The position numbers and the translations under genes are program-made. The notes beneath the pieces were generated by a model. That model ran no database searches. It was not told the DNA's origin and saw only the letters and a program-made list of their open reading frames with translations. From an uncultured Blautia sp. (GTDB lineage Bacteria > Bacillota > Clostridia > Lachnospirales > Lachnospiraceae), in the NCBI RefSeq assembly GCF_947654165.1, contig NZ_CANTKB010000008.1:1-64000 (forward strand): a stretch of DNA of 64,000 nucleotides, read 5' to 3'. Of the stretch, positions 9,350 to 17,785 are shown piece after piece (the first letter of the stretch is position 1; each line of letters starts with the position of its first letter).

Positions 9350-9520
9350 ATGAGTGAAAGAAAAGAATCCATATCAGAAAAGGGCGAAAAATGTCCCTGC
9401 ACCTTTAAGATTGCAGAACTCCCTGAATCCTGTAAGGAAAAGATTCACGGTTTTGAACAGGAGTTAAATAAGCAGGGATACTGGAACATTGCTCTGGTGG
9501 CATACCAAAAAATGGAGTAA
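9350..9520 (+). CDS. Small acidic-basic protein, 56 residues
   Basis: A short frame begins with ATG at 9350 after an excellent AAGGAGG site seven bases upstream. The product starts MSERKESISEKGEKCPC and ends with GYWNIALVAYQKME. It contains CPC near position 16 and one further Cys near 33, so it might bind metal or form disulfides. It is divergent from the arginase-family gene and convergent with the DacF-like gene. I do not recognise the family. The strong ribosome site and balanced codon use argue that it is translated. Confidence 0.6.
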   Translation: MSERKESISEKGEKCPCTFKIAELPESCKEKIHGFEQELNKQGYWNIALVAYQKME

Positions 9521-9554
9521 TGTTTGCCAATAGAAAAACCGGCGGCAGAAGGCT

Positions 9555-10793
9555 CTATGTACCTCCTTTTGCCCACCGGTTCATGGTCTGCTCCAGACAC
9601 CAGGAATAATCAATCTCTTCCACTGCATCTCCTGCTACCACTTCTTCTTTCTTCCAGGTCTCTCCGTTCACCTGATACTGGATCTCTCCTATTTTTTCTC
9701 CTTCTTTTACTGGTGCTGACAGGGATTTCTTTCCCTGGTAAATGGTCTTTACCTGATCTTCTGCTCCAAGAAGGAGTTTCACATCTTCTGAGGGGACACG
9801 CACTACAGGAACTTCTGCCTGCTGTCCCAGCGTTTTGCTCTGTCCGTTTTCCACAGGTACGGTCTCCGGAATCCCGGGCAGCCTGGCCTCGGAAAGTGCA
9901 TGAAGGCTGTAATGCTCCAGTCCGTATTCCATAAGGTTCCTGGTATCCTGCCATTTGTAGTTTTTGTTATTGGGCCAGCCGCAGCCTAACAATGCTACGA
10001 TCAGTGTTTTCCCATCTTGTTCCAGAGCCCCTGTGTAACAATATCCTGCCTCAGAGGTAAACCCGGTCTTTCCGCTTAGTGCTCCCTCCATCATAGAAAG
10101 AAAGGCATTGTGATTATTGCAGGAAAAGGTTTTCTTTCCTTCTGTGTCACTGAAGCTGTAGCTGGGTGTCCTGGTGATTTCCAGAAATGCTTCCTTCTTG
10201 GGAGACTGCAAAATACAGTATCGCATGATCTTTCCCAGGTCTTCGGCCGTGGTATGGTGTTTTTTTACTTCTCCCTGTACCTCTTCCTGTGCATCCAGTC
10301 CGTTCGGTGTGATAAACCAGGTATCCTTACAGCCGATTTCCCTTGCTTTTTCGTTCATTTTCGCTGCGAATCCGGAGACACTTTCCCCCAGATATTCTGC
10401 AAGGATCACAGCCGAGTCGTTGTGGCTCTCCAACATCAGGGAGTACAACAAGTCTTTGACATAAAACGTTTCTCCCTCTGTGGCACCTAAATGGACTTTA
10501 GGCATGGAAGCTGCGTAACCGGAGGTAGTGGCAGTGTCCTCCGGATTTCCCTGCTCCAGAATCAGGATACAGGTCATAATCTTGGTGGTGCTGGCCATGG
10601 CTCTGGGTTCTGTGGCGTTTTTTCCGTACAAAACCCTTCCCGATGCTCCGTCCATGAGCACGGCAGACAGGGCATAGAGATTCCCCGGGTCTGTGGTTTC
10701 AGCATCATTTCCCGCATAAGAAAGAAATGGATTGATTAAAATTCCTGTGACAAGCAGGAAGATTGCCAGGATTATTTTGCATGTCTTCTTCAT
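9555..10793 (-). CDS. dacF: D-alanyl-D-alanine carboxypeptidase, DacF/PBP5 class
   Basis: This is a low-molecular-weight penicillin-binding protein of 412 residues. It has an N-terminal signal peptide (MKKTCKIILAIFLLVTGIL), the active-site SxxK as STTK, the SxN motif as SHN, and the KTG box in GKTGFTSEAGYC. Enzymes of this class trim the terminal D-Ala from peptidoglycan stem peptides outside the membrane. A C-terminal beta domain follows. The gene is downstream of scpA-scpB, an order also known in Bacillus (scpAB beside dacB), which supports the call. A GGAGCG site precedes the ATG. A second DD-carboxypeptidase lies at 16472-17662. Confidence 0.85.
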   Translation of the reverse strand: MKKTCKIILAIFLLVTGILINPFLSYAGNDAETTDPGNLYALSAVLMDGASGRVLYGKNATEPRAMASTTKIMTCILILEQGNPEDTATTSGYAASMPKVHLGATEGETFYVKDLLYSLMLESHNDSAVILAEYLGESVSGFAAKMNEKAREIGCKDTWFITPNGLDAQEEVQGEVKKHHTTAEDLGKIMRYCILQSPKKEAFLEITRTPSYSFSDTEGKKTFSCNNHNAFLSMMEGALSGKTGFTSEAGYCYTGALEQDGKTLIVALLGCGWPNNKNYKWQDTRNLMEYGLEHYSLHALSEARLPGIPETVPVENGQSKTLGQQAEVPVVRVPSEDVKLLLGAEDQVKTIYQGKKSLSAPVKEGEKIGEIQYQVNGETWKKEEVVAGDAVEEIDYSWCLEQTMNRWAKGGT

Positions 10794-10861
10794 ATTTTTC
10801 TTGCACGCTCCTTTTTAAACCTTATGTGGAGGTGAGAGAAAACATGCATGGTTTTTCCTTC

Positions 10862-10902
10862 AAAAAAAGCCACCACACGAAACCTTCTCGCATGCCAGCT
10901 TT
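10862..10902 (-). terminator. Terminator following array copy 1
   Basis: On the minus strand AAAGC...CATGCGA pairs with TCGTGTG...GCTTT (two GU pairs), and a run of seven T follows. It sits downstream of the 52-nt repeat array and upstream of dacF, so a minus-strand transcript crossing the array would end here. Confidence 0.5.
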
Positions 10903-10920
10903 CTTCTTATTTTTTAGTAA

Positions 10921-11231
10921 CTCATACTTTCCACACCCTAAATAGGCCAAATTTTGTATTTTCTTCGTTTTAACCTACTTTTTTATGACCCCAATAGGCT
11001 AAATTCCAAGATTTCTACTTTTCAACTTACTTTTTCATCATAAGATGTAGGCTAAATTTAGAGAATCTCGCTTAGCCGCCTACTTGTCTTCAAAATAAGT
11101 AGGTGCAATTTCAAAATTTATTAATTCCCACCTATTCGTGCCCGAAAAAGGTAGGCTAAAAATCACAAAATAGCATTTTCAACCGACAAATCATTGGAAC
11201 AAGGGTTTATCTGCCGTTGCAATGCTATTTT
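10921..11231. repeat. 52-nt mini-hairpin array, copy 1, with end hairpin
   Basis: About five degenerate units start at 10922, 10974, 11026, 11079 and 11131, a spacing of 52, 52, 53 and 52. Each carries CCTAC/T-T followed some 10 nt later by (A/G)TAGGCTAAATTT. In the 11079 unit the arms are CCTACTT and AAGTAGG, a 7-bp stem. The array is followed at 11167-11231 by a larger hairpin, AAAATAGCATT pairing with AATGCTATTTT. There is no coding frame. A second homologous copy lies at 39394-39729. The array sits between scpB and dacF. It may be a structured RNA or a protein-binding array; I recognise no family. Confidence 0.75.
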
Positions 11232-11256
11232 ACCGCCTATATGGCAAAGCTTTAGG

Positions 11257-11832
11257 TTATAAATTCAACTGTAACTGAATCTCTTCTTCTGCTTCTGCCT
11301 TGAAGTCTTCCATCTGTACCGGATCGATCTCAGGCAGTTCGTCCAGTCCCTGCACACCGAAGTTTCGCAGGAATTCTTCTGTGGTTCCCAGAAGGATTGG
11401 TTTTCCCGGGGCATCCAGACGTCCCACTTCCTGCACCAGATTGTATTCCATTAACTTTGATACTGCATGGTCGCATTTTACGCCTCGGATTTTTTCGATT
11501 TCCAGCTTTGTGACCGGCTGTTTGTAGGCAATGATGGACAGTGTCTCCAGCATCACATCAGAGAGGACTGCTTTCTTGGGCTGCAGTGCCATATTCACCA
11601 GATATTCATAATATTCTTCTTTGGTACACATTTGAAATGCATTTTCCAACTCTATGATCTTGATTCCTCTACCCTCTTCCTGGTAGTTCAGCATCATATT
11701 CCGCACGATTTTCCTGGTGGTCTCCTGATCATGGCCAATGGCTTTTGCCAGTGCGGAAAGTTCTACGGAACTGCCCATGGCGAAGAGAAGGGCTTCGATG
11801 GCTCCTTCTGTTTTTTTCTGTTCTGTTCCCAT
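11257..11832 (-). CDS. scpB: Segregation and condensation protein B
   Basis: This 191-residue protein is the winged-helix kleisin partner that binds ScpA as a dimer in the bacterial SMC condensin complex. It has the family N terminus (EGAIEALLFAMG), the ETLSIIAYKQPVTKLEIEKI core and the GRLDAPGKPILLGTT segment. The length matches the family. Its start lies four bases after the scpA stop, so the two are co-translated. The complex organises and separates new chromosome origins. The 3' flank carries the 52-nt repeat array rather than a close downstream gene. Confidence 0.93.
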   Translation of the reverse strand: MGTEQKKTEGAIEALLFAMGSSVELSALAKAIGHDQETTRKIVRNMMLNYQEEGRGIKIIELENAFQMCTKEEYYEYLVNMALQPKKAVLSDVMLETLSIIAYKQPVTKLEIEKIRGVKCDHAVSKLMEYNLVQEVGRLDAPGKPILLGTTEEFLRNFGVQGLDELPEIDPVQMEDFKAEAEEEIQLQLNL

Positions 11833-11835
11833 ATC

Positions 11836-12588
11836 TTATCCTCTCTCCTGCAGAGATTCTATCTCAATTTCATCAAAAAGCTGTTTCTGGCTGATGCAGA
11901 TTTTCCCCATTTTCATCAGCTCCAGGATTGCCAGAAAGGTGACAATAACCTGGACTTTACTGGCCTGTCTCTGTAACAGTTGACGAAAACGGAAGGTTTT
12001 ATGCTCCATAGCATAGGCTTCGATCTCCACCATTTTCTCAGGAAGGCTGACTTCTTCTTTTTCGATTTTTCCAAATTTGCTTCGAATCGGGTCAATTTTA
12101 TCCTCTTGTCTTCGCATAACACTTTGAAAAATCTGATTCAGTTTTTCCAGGCTGAGACCGTCCAGCAGTTCTCCCGTATCTACCGGCTCCCGGTAGGATA
12201 GAACTTCTTTTGGAATGGTTGGCAGCTTATATACATTTTTGGCTGCCTCGGCCATACGGTCACGAAGTTCGTAGGACATGTATTTATACATCTTATATTC
12301 CAGAAGCTGGCGTACCAGTTCTTCTCTGGGATCTTCCTCTTCCCCTTCTTCTGTCACTTCTCTCGGCAGAAGCATCCGGCACTTAATCGAAATCAAGGTG
12401 GCTGCCATGACCATGAACTCGCTCATGACATTTAAGTCTTCCCGCTCCATTTGATGGATATAATCCATATACTGGTTGGTAATCTCCACAATGGGAATAT
12501 CATAGATATTTACTTTATTCTTTTCAATCAGGTGCAAAAGCAGATCCAACGGACCCTCAAACACCTGCAGTTTTACTGGAATTCCCAT
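11836..12588 (-). CDS. scpA: Segregation and condensation protein A (kleisin)
   Basis: This 250-residue kleisin bridges the SMC head domains and carries ScpB. It has the diagnostic N terminus VKLQVFEGPLDLLLHLIEKN, a helical N-terminal domain, a charged linker (EEGEEEDPREE) and a C-terminal winged helix ending IEIESLQERG. A GATGAGG site precedes the ATG. It is first in the scpA-scpB pair. Length and order are normal. Confidence 0.93.
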   Translation of the reverse strand: MGIPVKLQVFEGPLDLLLHLIEKNKVNIYDIPIVEITNQYMDYIHQMEREDLNVMSEFMVMAATLISIKCRMLLPREVTEEGEEEDPREELVRQLLEYKMYKYMSYELRDRMAEAAKNVYKLPTIPKEVLSYREPVDTGELLDGLSLEKLNQIFQSVMRRQEDKIDPIRSKFGKIEKEEVSLPEKMVEIEAYAMEHKTFRFRQLLQRQASKVQVIVTFLAILELMKMGKICISQKQLFDEIEIESLQERG

Positions 12589-12697
12589 GGTTTCCTCATC
12601 CTTTTTCTGGAATTTTGTCGCTGAAAGTCATTCTACACTATTTTATCTGAAAAGTCCAGCCTGTCCGTTTCTTCCGCTCTTACTGCATCTTCCTGAC

Positions 12698-13513
12698 TTA
12701 TTCTTCTTTCCTCTTCTCTGTCTCAGGCACACAGGTGATTATCACCAGTTCCCTGGGATTGAAAATCCGGATGGGCAGGGTGTGTTCCCCTAGTCCTGCA
12801 CTGACGATCAGATGCCGCTCCTGCCTGATAAAGTCTCCCCGACAATATTCAGGAAACAGCTTAAAATCCGGGCTGATCACACCTCCAAGAAGGGGCAGAC
12901 GCATCATACCACCATGATAATGTCCGGAAAGAGTCAGATCACCACCCCATTCCAGATAGGTATCTCCATATCTTGGCGTATGTGCCAACAGGATTTGAAA
13001 CTGGTCTTTGGATGCTTTTCCTACCAGACGGTTCATTATTTTTAAAGATAGTGCGATTTTTTTCCCTTTTTGGTAGTATTCTTCCGGCAAGGCAAGTCCC
13101 GTGATCTGAATGGGCTCCCCTTTGATTTCCAGAGAGCGGCTGCTGTTTTCCAGCATGGTAACGCCCAGCTTCTGAATCTTCTTTTCAAATACCCGGTATT
13201 CTTTTCCGTAGACCTCCGGGTATTGCTTCATCCTCTGCTCATGGTTTCCCAATCCGTAATAAACAGGTGCAATCTTTACTGCTTTTTTGATGAACTCATA
13301 AGCTGGTTTTACTGATTTCGCTTTTTTACCAAGCACCAGGTCTCCTGCAATACAGATCATATCAGGATGTGCCGCCTCTATGGCTTGAAGGAGATTGGCA
13401 TTGCCTTCTCCAAGCTCCACGTTATGCAGGTCACTGAGCATAGCGATCACAAAGCCCTGGTTATGCAATTTTTGAGAATGTATCGTATAAGTTACTGTTT
13501 TAAATTTTTTCAC
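12698..13513 (-). CDS. Calcineurin-like metallophosphoesterase (YkuE-like)
   Basis: This protein has the metal-binding blocks of the family: MLSDLHN (DxH), CIAGDLVLG (GD), YGLGNHEQ (GNHE) and LSGHYHGG (GHxH). Relatives include YkuE-type cell-wall or lipid phosphoesterases. The start is set at the GTG at 13513 (VKKFKTVTYTIHS), with an AGGTGAT site four bases before it. The longer open frame upstream has poor coding character and overlaps the neighbouring gene's terminator. The product is 271 residues with no clear signal peptide. It follows the toxin-antitoxin pair with a hairpin between and appears to be transcribed alone. Confidence 0.78.
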   Translation of the reverse strand: MKKFKTVTYTIHSQKLHNQGFVIAMLSDLHNVELGEGNANLLQAIEAAHPDMICIAGDLVLGKKAKSVKPAYEFIKKAVKIAPVYYGLGNHEQRMKQYPEVYGKEYRVFEKKIQKLGVTMLENSSRSLEIKGEPIQITGLALPEEYYQKGKKIALSLKIMNRLVGKASKDQFQILLAHTPRYGDTYLEWGGDLTLSGHYHGGMMRLPLLGGVISPDFKLFPEYCRGDFIRQERHLIVSAGLGEHTLPIRIFNPRELVIITCVPETEKRKEE

Positions 13514-13545
13514 GGTATCACCTAAACACTTTCTGTATAACACAC

Positions 13546-13577
13546 AAGGAGCTGTCGCACAAATGCAACAGCTTCTT
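13546..13577. terminator. Long hairpin after the GNAT-like gene
   Basis: AAGGAGCTGT(C)GCA pairs with TGC(A)ACAGCTTCTT around a CAAA loop. The stem is long, but there is no strong T-run on the minus strand; plus-sense sequence has TTCTTTTC. It probably limits read-through between the toxin gene and the phosphoesterase gene. Confidence 0.5.
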
Positions 13578-13596
13578 TTCAAAATAGCCTTTATCG

Positions 13597-14436
13597 TCAT
13601 ACATATACATCGGAGAATTCTTGCCATACTGCTTCGTGATTCTCCGGCAATTTTGAAATTTCCTGAATAAGACCATAGCAGTTCTTGTCATACTCAGGTT
13701 TTATGATTATGATATCATCTTCCTCACATTCATAAAATTTTAATGCACTTTTATAATAGTGCACCAACTTTTTAATATCTGAATTTTCTGTCTTATCGGC
13801 TGCAAAAAGATACAAATATTTACACCCTATTCGATTTGTGATTTTAAGGATTTCTCGTACAATGACCTCCCAGAAAATCCCAAATCCTACTGGTGTCTTA
13901 AATTCAGCAGGACACGAATATGCTTCATTGCGACAAAAATGTCTGAGTTCTATACCTGAAAAACACTCTTCAACTTTCAAAGTATATTGCCCATCATCAA
14001 GTTCCTTTGTCTCATTTTTGGAATCAATACGCTTTTCTGCTATTTTAAACAACCGATCAATGTCCGAAAATTCTTCACTTCCATATTCATAGTAACTGTT
14101 GATGGTTTCCTGGTCACCCTGTTCTTTTGCTTTGACAACCATATCAACAAACGTGCGTTCATACTCTTCCAATTTGTCATATTGATTTTTTCTAAATAAT
14201 AATCCACATTTTATAGAAAAAAACAACACAATGCGTCCAACGGAATCTTTTACCAGATATATCCTTGTTTCACCATCCAAATCTTCTTTCCATGCCTGCT
14301 TTTTCAAATACTCTTCAAGCGTATTTCTATTCTTTTGAGACCGGAATTCTTCAAGAAGATTTTTATTCTTTTGGTTTGAAGTTAACACTTCACATGTAAA
14401 ATCACTAAAGTATTGGCGTGTTTCTTCAATTGTAAT
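13597..14436 (-). CDS. GNAT-like toxin of a Panacea toxin-antitoxin pair
   Basis: The C-terminal half looks like a GNAT acetyltransferase fold: GRIVLFFSIKCG (core strand), then IGCKYLYLFAADK and LVHYYKSALKF (late strands and helix). The conventional start is a GTG at 14388, but coding similarity continues upstream (TIEETRQYFSDFTCEV) to a GGAGGGG site at about 14442. The only initiator-like codon suitably placed after it is an ATT at 14436, which I have used (279 residues). In known GNAT toxins the N terminus is needed for the fold. The gene follows the Panacea-domain gene by 16 bases. Acetylation of tRNA or a protein is the usual mode of GNAT toxins, but the target here is unknown. Confidence 0.65.
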   Translation of the reverse strand: MTIEETRQYFSDFTCEVLTSNQKNKNLLEEFRSQKNRNTLEEYLKKQAWKEDLDGETRIYLVKDSVGRIVLFFSIKCGLLFRKNQYDKLEEYERTFVDMVVKAKEQGDQETINSYYEYGSEEFSDIDRLFKIAEKRIDSKNETKELDDGQYTLKVEECFSGIELRHFCRNEAYSCPAEFKTPVGFGIFWEVIVREILKITNRIGCKYLYLFAADKTENSDIKKLVHYYKSALKFYECEEDDIIIIKPEYDKNCYGLIQEISKLPENHEAVWQEFSDVYV

Positions 14437-14452
14437 AACAACCCCTCCAGAC

Positions 14453-14914
14453 TTATCTCACTCCGTGCATTTTACGAACTGCCAGTTCATGTGTTGCATC
14501 TACCATCATTGCATTCAAACTCATTTTAACATCTCCGTTTTCAGAAGCTCCTAAGCCTTTACGGGCTTTTTTCCACGAAAACTCGTCATGTGATAAACTG
14601 CTGAGCTTCCATGAAGAAACCGTACCATAACGTTCTAAAACTGACTTTAACATTTTCTCTGTAGCAGAAGATACAGAATCCTCAACATTTGAAAACAAAG
14701 ACCCTGTTACATATTCGTGTCTAACACTTTTTAACACTGGTCCATATTTCCAACCATAAAAATCTTCATTAAATAAAGCGGTTCTATGATACATGAGGGA
14801 TTCTCTTTGAGCAAAATACATAAGTTTATGCATCTTCATCTCATCCATGTTTTCATGGAATCTCTCTGCATACATACCATATAAAGTTTTGGCAACAGCT
14901 AACGAATTCTCCAT
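14453..14914 (-). CDS. Panacea-domain (DUF4065, SocA-like) antitoxin
   Basis: The 153-residue protein has the pattern of the Panacea domain: an N-terminal helix (LAVAKTLYGMYAERF), MKMHKLMYFAQRESLMYH, then FYGWKYGPVLKSVRHEY. Panacea proteins are antitoxins or chaperone-type adaptors that neutralise many unrelated toxins (the PanA families; SocA in Caulobacter). A GAGGAGGG site precedes the ATG. The gene is first in a two-gene operon with the GNAT-like protein. The antitoxin-first order with close spacing fits such a pair. Confidence 0.78.
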   Translation of the reverse strand: MENSLAVAKTLYGMYAERFHENMDEMKMHKLMYFAQRESLMYHRTALFNEDFYGWKYGPVLKSVRHEYVTGSLFSNVEDSVSSATEKMLKSVLERYGTVSSWKLSSLSHDEFSWKKARKGLGASENGDVKMSLNAMMVDATHELAVRKMHGVR

Positions 14915-15009
14915 AATATCCCTCCTCTAAAATTCATATGAATCTGGTTCTTTTTTCTTATTATACACATTCCTCATACAAAAAACCATAAAAAAATTAT
15001 GACATTTCC

Positions 15010-16368
15010 TTACTTTTCTCTAAACCTCTTCTCCTGTTCCTTCACCACCTTAAAGTACATGAAGATCAGCAGTCCACCGGCCAGGATCCAGGCAGCAGGG
15101 CTTGCAAGGCAGGCACCTACGAAGCTGCGTTTCCATCCGGCGATCAAAGCAACTACACCTCTTCCCAGAAGTTCTGCCACACCTGCCATCATAGGCAGGA
15201 TGCCGTAACCCATTCCCTGGATTCCATTGCGGTAAATATTGACAATTGCCAGTGGAATCATAAAGAGAAACGTCCATTTCAGATAAACATCTGCCTGTCC
15301 CATGATCTGAACCACATTGTCAGACACAAACAGGTTTACCAGATATTTTCCCACGGTCATCATCGGGATGGCCAGAAGCACCCCATAAATACTGCCCATA
15401 ATGGTCGCACTGCGGAATCCCCGGCGGATTCTCTTGATCTGGCCGGCTCCCATATTCTGAGCACAGTAGGTTGCCATCGTGGTACCAAGTGCTACATAAG
15501 CCTGTGTACCGATCTGCTCGATTTTATTCGCTGCCGTATAGGCTGCCACAGACATTGATCCAAGAAGATTCAGGGAAGACTGCACCATCATCGTTCCGAT
15601 AGCTGTAATGGAATACTGCAAAGCCATAGGAAACCCTACTCCAAGCTGCATCTTAGCCAGATAACCTTCCGGTCTGAAATCTTCTTTTGTAAGCTTTAAG
15701 AGAGGCACTTTTTTCCAGATGTAAATCAGGCATCCCACACCGGATACGCCCTGTGCGATCACCGTTGCATAAGCAGCTCCTGCGGCTCCCATATCAAACA
15801 CAATAATAAGAAGTAAATCGAGACCAATATTCAAAACCGCAGATAGGATTAAAAAGTACAGTGGTGTCTTGCTGTCTCCCAGTGCCCGTAAAATGCTGGA
15901 CAGCAGGTTATAGAGCACCGTGGCAATGATTCCTGCACAAATGATCATGATATACGTATAGGCATCCTGAAAGATATCCTCCGGTGTATGCATAAAAGTC
16001 AGCAGCGGCTTCATGAAGAGCATACTGCCCACTGTCATGACCACCACACTGATTCCGGAAAGCACGGCAGCCGTTCCCACTGTTTTCCGCATGCCTTTCA
16101 TGTCTCCTGCCCCGAATCTCTGAGCCGTCAGTACCGTAAACCCCGCAGTCAGACCCTGGAGAAACCCAAGAATCAGAAACATAATGGTTCCTACGCTACC
16201 AACGGCTGCCAACGCTTTGGTTCCTACAAATTTTCCCACAATGACCGTATCCGCCATGCTGTAAAACTGCTGAAATAAATTTCCTATAAAAATGGGAATC
16301 GTAAAGTTTAAAATAATTCCGGCCGGATTCCCTGCGGTCATGTCTGTCTGTACTCGTTTTTTCGCCAC
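15010..16368 (-). CDS. MATE-family multidrug efflux transporter
   Basis: The 452-residue protein has about twelve membrane segments in two similar halves, as in the MATE family. The first helix region contains TIPIFIGNLFQQFYSMADT, a family hallmark, with VGKFVGTKALAAVGS next. MATE proteins export cationic drugs or metabolites using Na+ or H+ gradients. The start is a GTG at 16368 after GAGGGTAAATC. It is monocistronic. The substrate cannot be read from the sequence. Confidence 0.88.
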   Translation of the reverse strand: MAKKRVQTDMTAGNPAGIILNFTIPIFIGNLFQQFYSMADTVIVGKFVGTKALAAVGSVGTIMFLILGFLQGLTAGFTVLTAQRFGAGDMKGMRKTVGTAAVLSGISVVVMTVGSMLFMKPLLTFMHTPEDIFQDAYTYIMIICAGIIATVLYNLLSSILRALGDSKTPLYFLILSAVLNIGLDLLLIIVFDMGAAGAAYATVIAQGVSGVGCLIYIWKKVPLLKLTKEDFRPEGYLAKMQLGVGFPMALQYSITAIGTMMVQSSLNLLGSMSVAAYTAANKIEQIGTQAYVALGTTMATYCAQNMGAGQIKRIRRGFRSATIMGSIYGVLLAIPMMTVGKYLVNLFVSDNVVQIMGQADVYLKWTFLFMIPLAIVNIYRNGIQGMGYGILPMMAGVAELLGRGVVALIAGWKRSFVGACLASPAAWILAGGLLIFMYFKVVKEQEKRFREK

Positions 16369-16471
16369 GATTTACCCTCTTTCCTTTTCGCACAATAAAT
16401 TTTTTAACGTGGCTTATTATAATCGAAAGAATAACCGGTTTCAATCCCTTTTTTTTCCTAGTTTTTGATTC

Positions 16472-17662
16472 TTATGCAGTCTGGTGTCTGCCCAGGAATT
16501 TTTTCCAGATTTTCTCTACATAATCACCATATCCGGCTTTCTCAACCCCTTCCGAAAACACAATGTTCACGCTGCCGATCTTCTTCCCTTCCAGATAATA
16601 TTCTGCGGTTCCTGCCTGTTCCCCTTTTTTTACCGGTGCATGGATTTCTTTTTTCCACTTGATCTTTTTCTCAATGTTTTCCAGATTGGCTCCCTGTGTA
16701 TCCAGATAATGAAACTCCCCTTCATAACCGCAGGACAATTTTTCCTTTACGCCCTCTTCCACCGGCACTTTTTTCAGAGCTTCTTTATTTTCATCCACAT
16801 ACAGCTTACAGGTTCCGAATCCCAGATTTAACATTGCTGCCGCATCTTTAAACCGTACTTTGTAGTCCGGTGCCGTCATCACCACACTGATGAGCGTGAT
16901 CCCGTTCCGCACTGCCACGGTGGATACACAGTATTTTGCCACGCTGGTGCTTCCGGTCTTCAATCCCACACAACCATCGTAGCTGCGTATCAGCTTATTG
17001 GTATTGGTCAGTCCGAATTCACTGGTTCCTTTTTGGGTGACATGGGTGATGGTATCCATCCACACAGAGGAATAATCCAGAATCTTTGGATACCGGGTCA
17101 CCAGTTCTCTGGACATAATGGCCACATCATGGGCACTGGTATAGTGATCGTCAGATTCTGTCAGTCCACAGCAGTCTTCGAAATGGGTATTTTCCATGCC
17201 CAGGCTCTTGGCTCTCTCATTCATCCGGGCAACAAATTCTCCTTCACTTCCCGCAATATGCTCTGCCATGGCCACACTGGCATCATTTCCTGATGCAATG
17301 ACAATGCATTTGATCATGGTCTCTACTGTCTGCTTCTCCCCTTCTTCCAGAAACACTTGAGAACCACCCATGGATTTGGCATAAGCACTGGTAGTGACCT
17401 CCTCTTCCATATGTAGATTTCCCTTTTCCAGCTCATCGAAGATCAAAATCAAGGTCATGATTTTTGTGATACTTGCCGGTTTCACTCTGGTATCCATATC
17501 TTTTTCATAGATAATCGTTCCCGTGGAAGCTTCCATCAATACACCATGCGGAGCGGTGATCAAATCTTCACCTTCTGCCCGAACGGTCACTGCCCCAACA
17601 TTCAGCAAAAAAGCACTTACCAGAATCCACACAAGACAGACTGCACCCATCCTTTTCTTCAT
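16472..17662 (-). CDS. D-alanyl-D-alanine carboxypeptidase, second paralogue
   Basis: The protein has a signal peptide (MKKRMGAVCLVWILVSAFLL), active-site SITK, the SxN motif as SGN, and a KTG box in LKTGSTSVAKYC. A beta-rich C-terminal domain follows, ending in a basic tail that may act as an amphipathic anchor. I start it at the ATG at 17662 with GGAGTG upstream; the longer frame adds a segment without signal-peptide character. The function is trimming D-Ala from peptidoglycan pentapeptides, as for the paralogue at 9555-10793. The two are clearly distinct in sequence and probably serve different growth or sporulation stages. Confidence 0.85.
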   Translation of the reverse strand: MKKRMGAVCLVWILVSAFLLNVGAVTVRAEGEDLITAPHGVLMEASTGTIIYEKDMDTRVKPASITKIMTLILIFDELEKGNLHMEEEVTTSAYAKSMGGSQVFLEEGEKQTVETMIKCIVIASGNDASVAMAEHIAGSEGEFVARMNERAKSLGMENTHFEDCCGLTESDDHYTSAHDVAIMSRELVTRYPKILDYSSVWMDTITHVTQKGTSEFGLTNTNKLIRSYDGCVGLKTGSTSVAKYCVSTVAVRNGITLISVVMTAPDYKVRFKDAAAMLNLGFGTCKLYVDENKEALKKVPVEEGVKEKLSCGYEGEFHYLDTQGANLENIEKKIKWKKEIHAPVKKGEQAGTAEYYLEGKKIGSVNIVFSEGVEKAGYGDYVEKIWKKFLGRHQTA

Positions 17663-17785
17663 GCTGCACACTCCAAAAAAACTCTTCTTATGGTATTGTA
17701 AGCATTCCCGGAAGGAATTAGAACCAAAACTGCCCGGATCTCCAATGCTCATATCGCATCAGATACCGGGCAGCCCCTAAATTTC

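Noticed and set aside
10921..11180. CRISPR array
   Set aside because: The period is constant, but units are too different from each other, there are no identical repeats with unique spacers, and no cas genes are near.
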